This document shows, piece by piece, positions 11,921 through 12,883 of a DNA stretch of 12,883 nucleotides. The translations under genes were made by a program, and so were the position numbers. How positions within the stretch are numbered: position 1 is the first letter of the stretch; each line of letters begins with the position of its first letter. The notes beneath the pieces are model-generated. The model worked only from the letters and a program-made list of their open reading frames with translations. It made no database searches and had not been told where the DNA came from. Location of the stretch: NCBI GenBank assembly GCA_016295225.1, contig JAEDLP010000049.1, positions 1 to 12,883 on the forward strand, given 5' to 3'. The DNA is from Oscillospiraceae bacterium. Lineage in GTDB: Bacteria > Bacillota > Clostridia > Oscillospirales > Oscillospiraceae.

Positions 11921-12083
11921 GAAATGTACAGTAAGTTGCAACCATTTTCTGTGCAATCTTTTCTGTCTTTTCCAAAAATGATGCTGCTGCAACATCTATT
12001 TCCGCAGTGATTTGGTACGATTGGGAAGGATACAAACACTGCATTGATACAGTTACCTTATATTTTTGATAGGAGGGATTCCC

Positions 12084-12731
12084 ATGTCTCAACACGCATC
12101 CCCTCGCATTTCCGTCCATGGAGACGGGATCAGCACCTTCGCCGGAGTCACCGACAATACCCTGAGCTATTATTTTGACCGTTCCTCTGCCACCTCCGGT
12201 TTTTCCACCGCTGACGGTACCTGGTGGATGAAGACCGTGCAGCTGATGGGCGGCTCCTTCGTGGGCAACGGCTCTGCCCATGGCTCCTATGTCAGCATGA
12301 CCGGCCAGTATCCCGCCTTCCTGCCCGGCCGCATCCGCAAGCTCCAGGACGGCGACGTCACCCCCGAACTCATTCTGGTCTACACCGGCATCAACGACGT
12401 CATCGACAACATTGAGCTGGAGCCCTTCCGCCGTGACTACGCCAAGATGCTGGAAAACCTGAAAAAGTTCTTCCCCCAGGCGGAGATCTGGTGCGGCACC
12501 CTGGTCAAGGGCAAAGGCCCCGTCCTCTATGAGATGATCAAGCCCCAGGACCTGGACAACATCGAAGTCTACAACGAGATCATCCGGGACTGCGTCAAGG
12601 AGGCCGGCTGCAAGCTGGCTGATCTGGCTGCCCAGGGCGTGACCTACGAGTCCATGAACCTGCTCCACCCCAACGAGGCCGGCATGACCACCCTGGCCAA
12701 TGCCTGGGTTAAGAACCTGAAGGGCGAATAA
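12084..12731 (+). CDS. SGNH-fold paralog lacking catalytic Ser and Asp (likely pseudoenzyme)
   Basis: This is a 215-residue protein clearly related to the product of 10632-11279 along its whole length (shared GD-IST, TWWM, SYVSM/STVSM, RIRKL, VTP-x-x-IL, NDV, CGTL, LAD, LHPN, GMT-x-LA). AGGAGGG lies eight bases before the ATG at 12084. Block I reads HGDGISTF: the nucleophile position, residue 15, is Gly (codon GGG). The block V motif reads MNLLHPN: the Asp of the DxxH pair is Asn192 (AAC), while His195 and the block III Asn (TGINDV) are kept. Two of the three catalytic residues are therefore missing in an otherwise intact, uninterrupted frame. This suggests loss of hydrolysis but retention of the fold, for example for ligand binding or regulation. 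It ends with a strong terminator. Confidence 0.9.
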   Translation: MSQHASPRISVHGDGISTFAGVTDNTLSYYFDRSSATSGFSTADGTWWMKTVQLMGGSFVGNGSAHGSYVSMTGQYPAFLPGRIRKLQDGDVTPELILVYTGINDVIDNIELEPFRRDYAKMLENLKKFFPQAEIWCGTLVKGKGPVLYEMIKPQDLDNIEVYNEIIRDCVKEAGCKLADLAAQGVTYESMNLLHPNEAGMTTLANAWVKNLKGE

Positions 12732-12745
12732 TGGATTGCGTAACC

Positions 12746-12780
12746 CAAAACAAGGACTGCATCCCGCAGTCCTTGTTTTG
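12746..12780 (+). terminator. Terminator of the second SGNH-like gene
   Basis: CAAAACAAGGACTGC pairs perfectly with GCAGTCCTTGTTTTG (15 bp) around ATCCC, ending in TTTTG. It lies 14 bases after the stop. Confidence 0.9.
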
Positions 12781-12796
12781 TTCTGCCTTCAGAGAC

Positions 12797-12828
12797 AAAA
12801 AAAGAGACAGCCGATCGGCTGTCTCTTT
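12797..12828 (-). terminator. Terminator for a minus-strand gene entering from the right
   Basis: AAAGAGACAGCC-GATC-GGCTGTCTCTTT is a perfect 12-bp stem. On the minus strand it runs straight into a T7 tract, so it ends transcription arriving from beyond the right edge. It sits back to back with the terminator at 12746-12780. Confidence 0.85.
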
Positions 12829-12841
12829 GTGTTGGCGTTAC

Positions 12842-12883
12842 CTATTTTTCCGGCCCGTCTCCAGGCAAGTATCTTCGGCGCAG
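12842..12883 (-). CDS. Possible C-terminus of a gene extending past the right edge
   Basis: On the minus strand, bases 12883-12842 read LRRRYLPGDGPEK and then TAG, 13 bases before the terminator stem at 12828. The position relative to a minus-strand terminator supports a real gene end. Thirteen residues are too few to name it, and another frame cannot be excluded. Confidence 0.35.
   Translation of the reverse strand: MRRRYLPGDGPEK

Larger units (their letters stand above)
11778..12083. other. Divergent intergenic region, AT-rich, with long leader of the second SGNH gene
   Basis: These 306 bases separate divergent genes. Apart from the two promoters listed separately, the stretch from about 11921 to 12083 would be an mRNA leader of about 157 bases. 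It contains only short hairpins and a 28-codon ORF from 11924 without a ribosome binding site. The minus strand is open through the whole stretch and reads protein-like from 12031 to 11880 (see findings). I see no known riboswitch. Confidence 0.5.

Noticed and set aside
11778..12668. 420-codon minus-strand frame as the full form of the 123-residue protein
   Set aside because: Most of the extension is antisense to the second SGNH gene, and a promoter and ribosome binding site support the start at 11777. Only the intergenic part is kept as a minor finding.

Overview
The window most likely comes from a GC-rich Clostridia genome, probably a gut Oscillospiraceae-type bacterium (Flavonifractor/Pseudoflavonifractor/Lawsonibacter-like). 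This is inferred from the rnfCDGEAB gene order, strong GGAGG-type ribosome binding sites, a DUF1540 protein, a CmpB-family membrane protein and tRNA genes with encoded CCA ends. No single marker fixes the genus.

Layout. Bases 1-1352 (minus) hold phage-derived genes: a holin preceded by its own promoter and a strong hairpin terminator, and directly after it a tail/baseplate-like protein with a collagen-like stretch that runs off the left edge. Bases 1485-1850 (+) form a one-gene unit for an 89-residue coiled-coil protein built on a 21-bp tandem repeat. Bases 1885-2174 (minus) look like a transcription unit without a convincing gene. Next come a membrane-anchored coiled-coil protein with a C-terminal zinc-type motif (2279-2791, minus) and a 47-residue ORF (2902-3045, +). 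Bases 3177-3948 hold a minus-strand tRNA operon (Gly-Arg-His-Gln-Lys) with a duplicated tRNA-Lys 3' end and stacked terminators. Then come a CmpB-family membrane protein (+), a 70-residue helical protein (minus) and a DUF1540 cysteine-rich protein (+).

The core of the window is the complete minus-strand rnfC-rnfD-rnfG-rnfE-rnfA-rnfB operon (10387 down to 5230), tightly packed with 1- and 4-base overlaps, with a promoter upstream of rnfC and a perfect hairpin terminator after rnfB. It encodes the membrane ferredoxin:NAD+ oxidoreductase that couples electron transfer to Na+ or H+ pumping. The right part has two 215-residue SGNH/GDSL hydrolase paralogs on the plus strand. A minus-strand unknown gene lies between them. 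The first paralog keeps Ser-Asp-His; the second has Gly for the catalytic Ser and Asn for the Asp, so it looks like a pseudoenzyme. Fragments of a further minus-strand gene may enter from the right edge.

I see no defence island, CRISPR array, integrase or transposase. The observations most worth following are the active/inactive SGNH pair, the tRNA-Lys 3'-end duplication, the promoter-hairpin leader before the holin, and the gene-poor transcript at 1885-2174.
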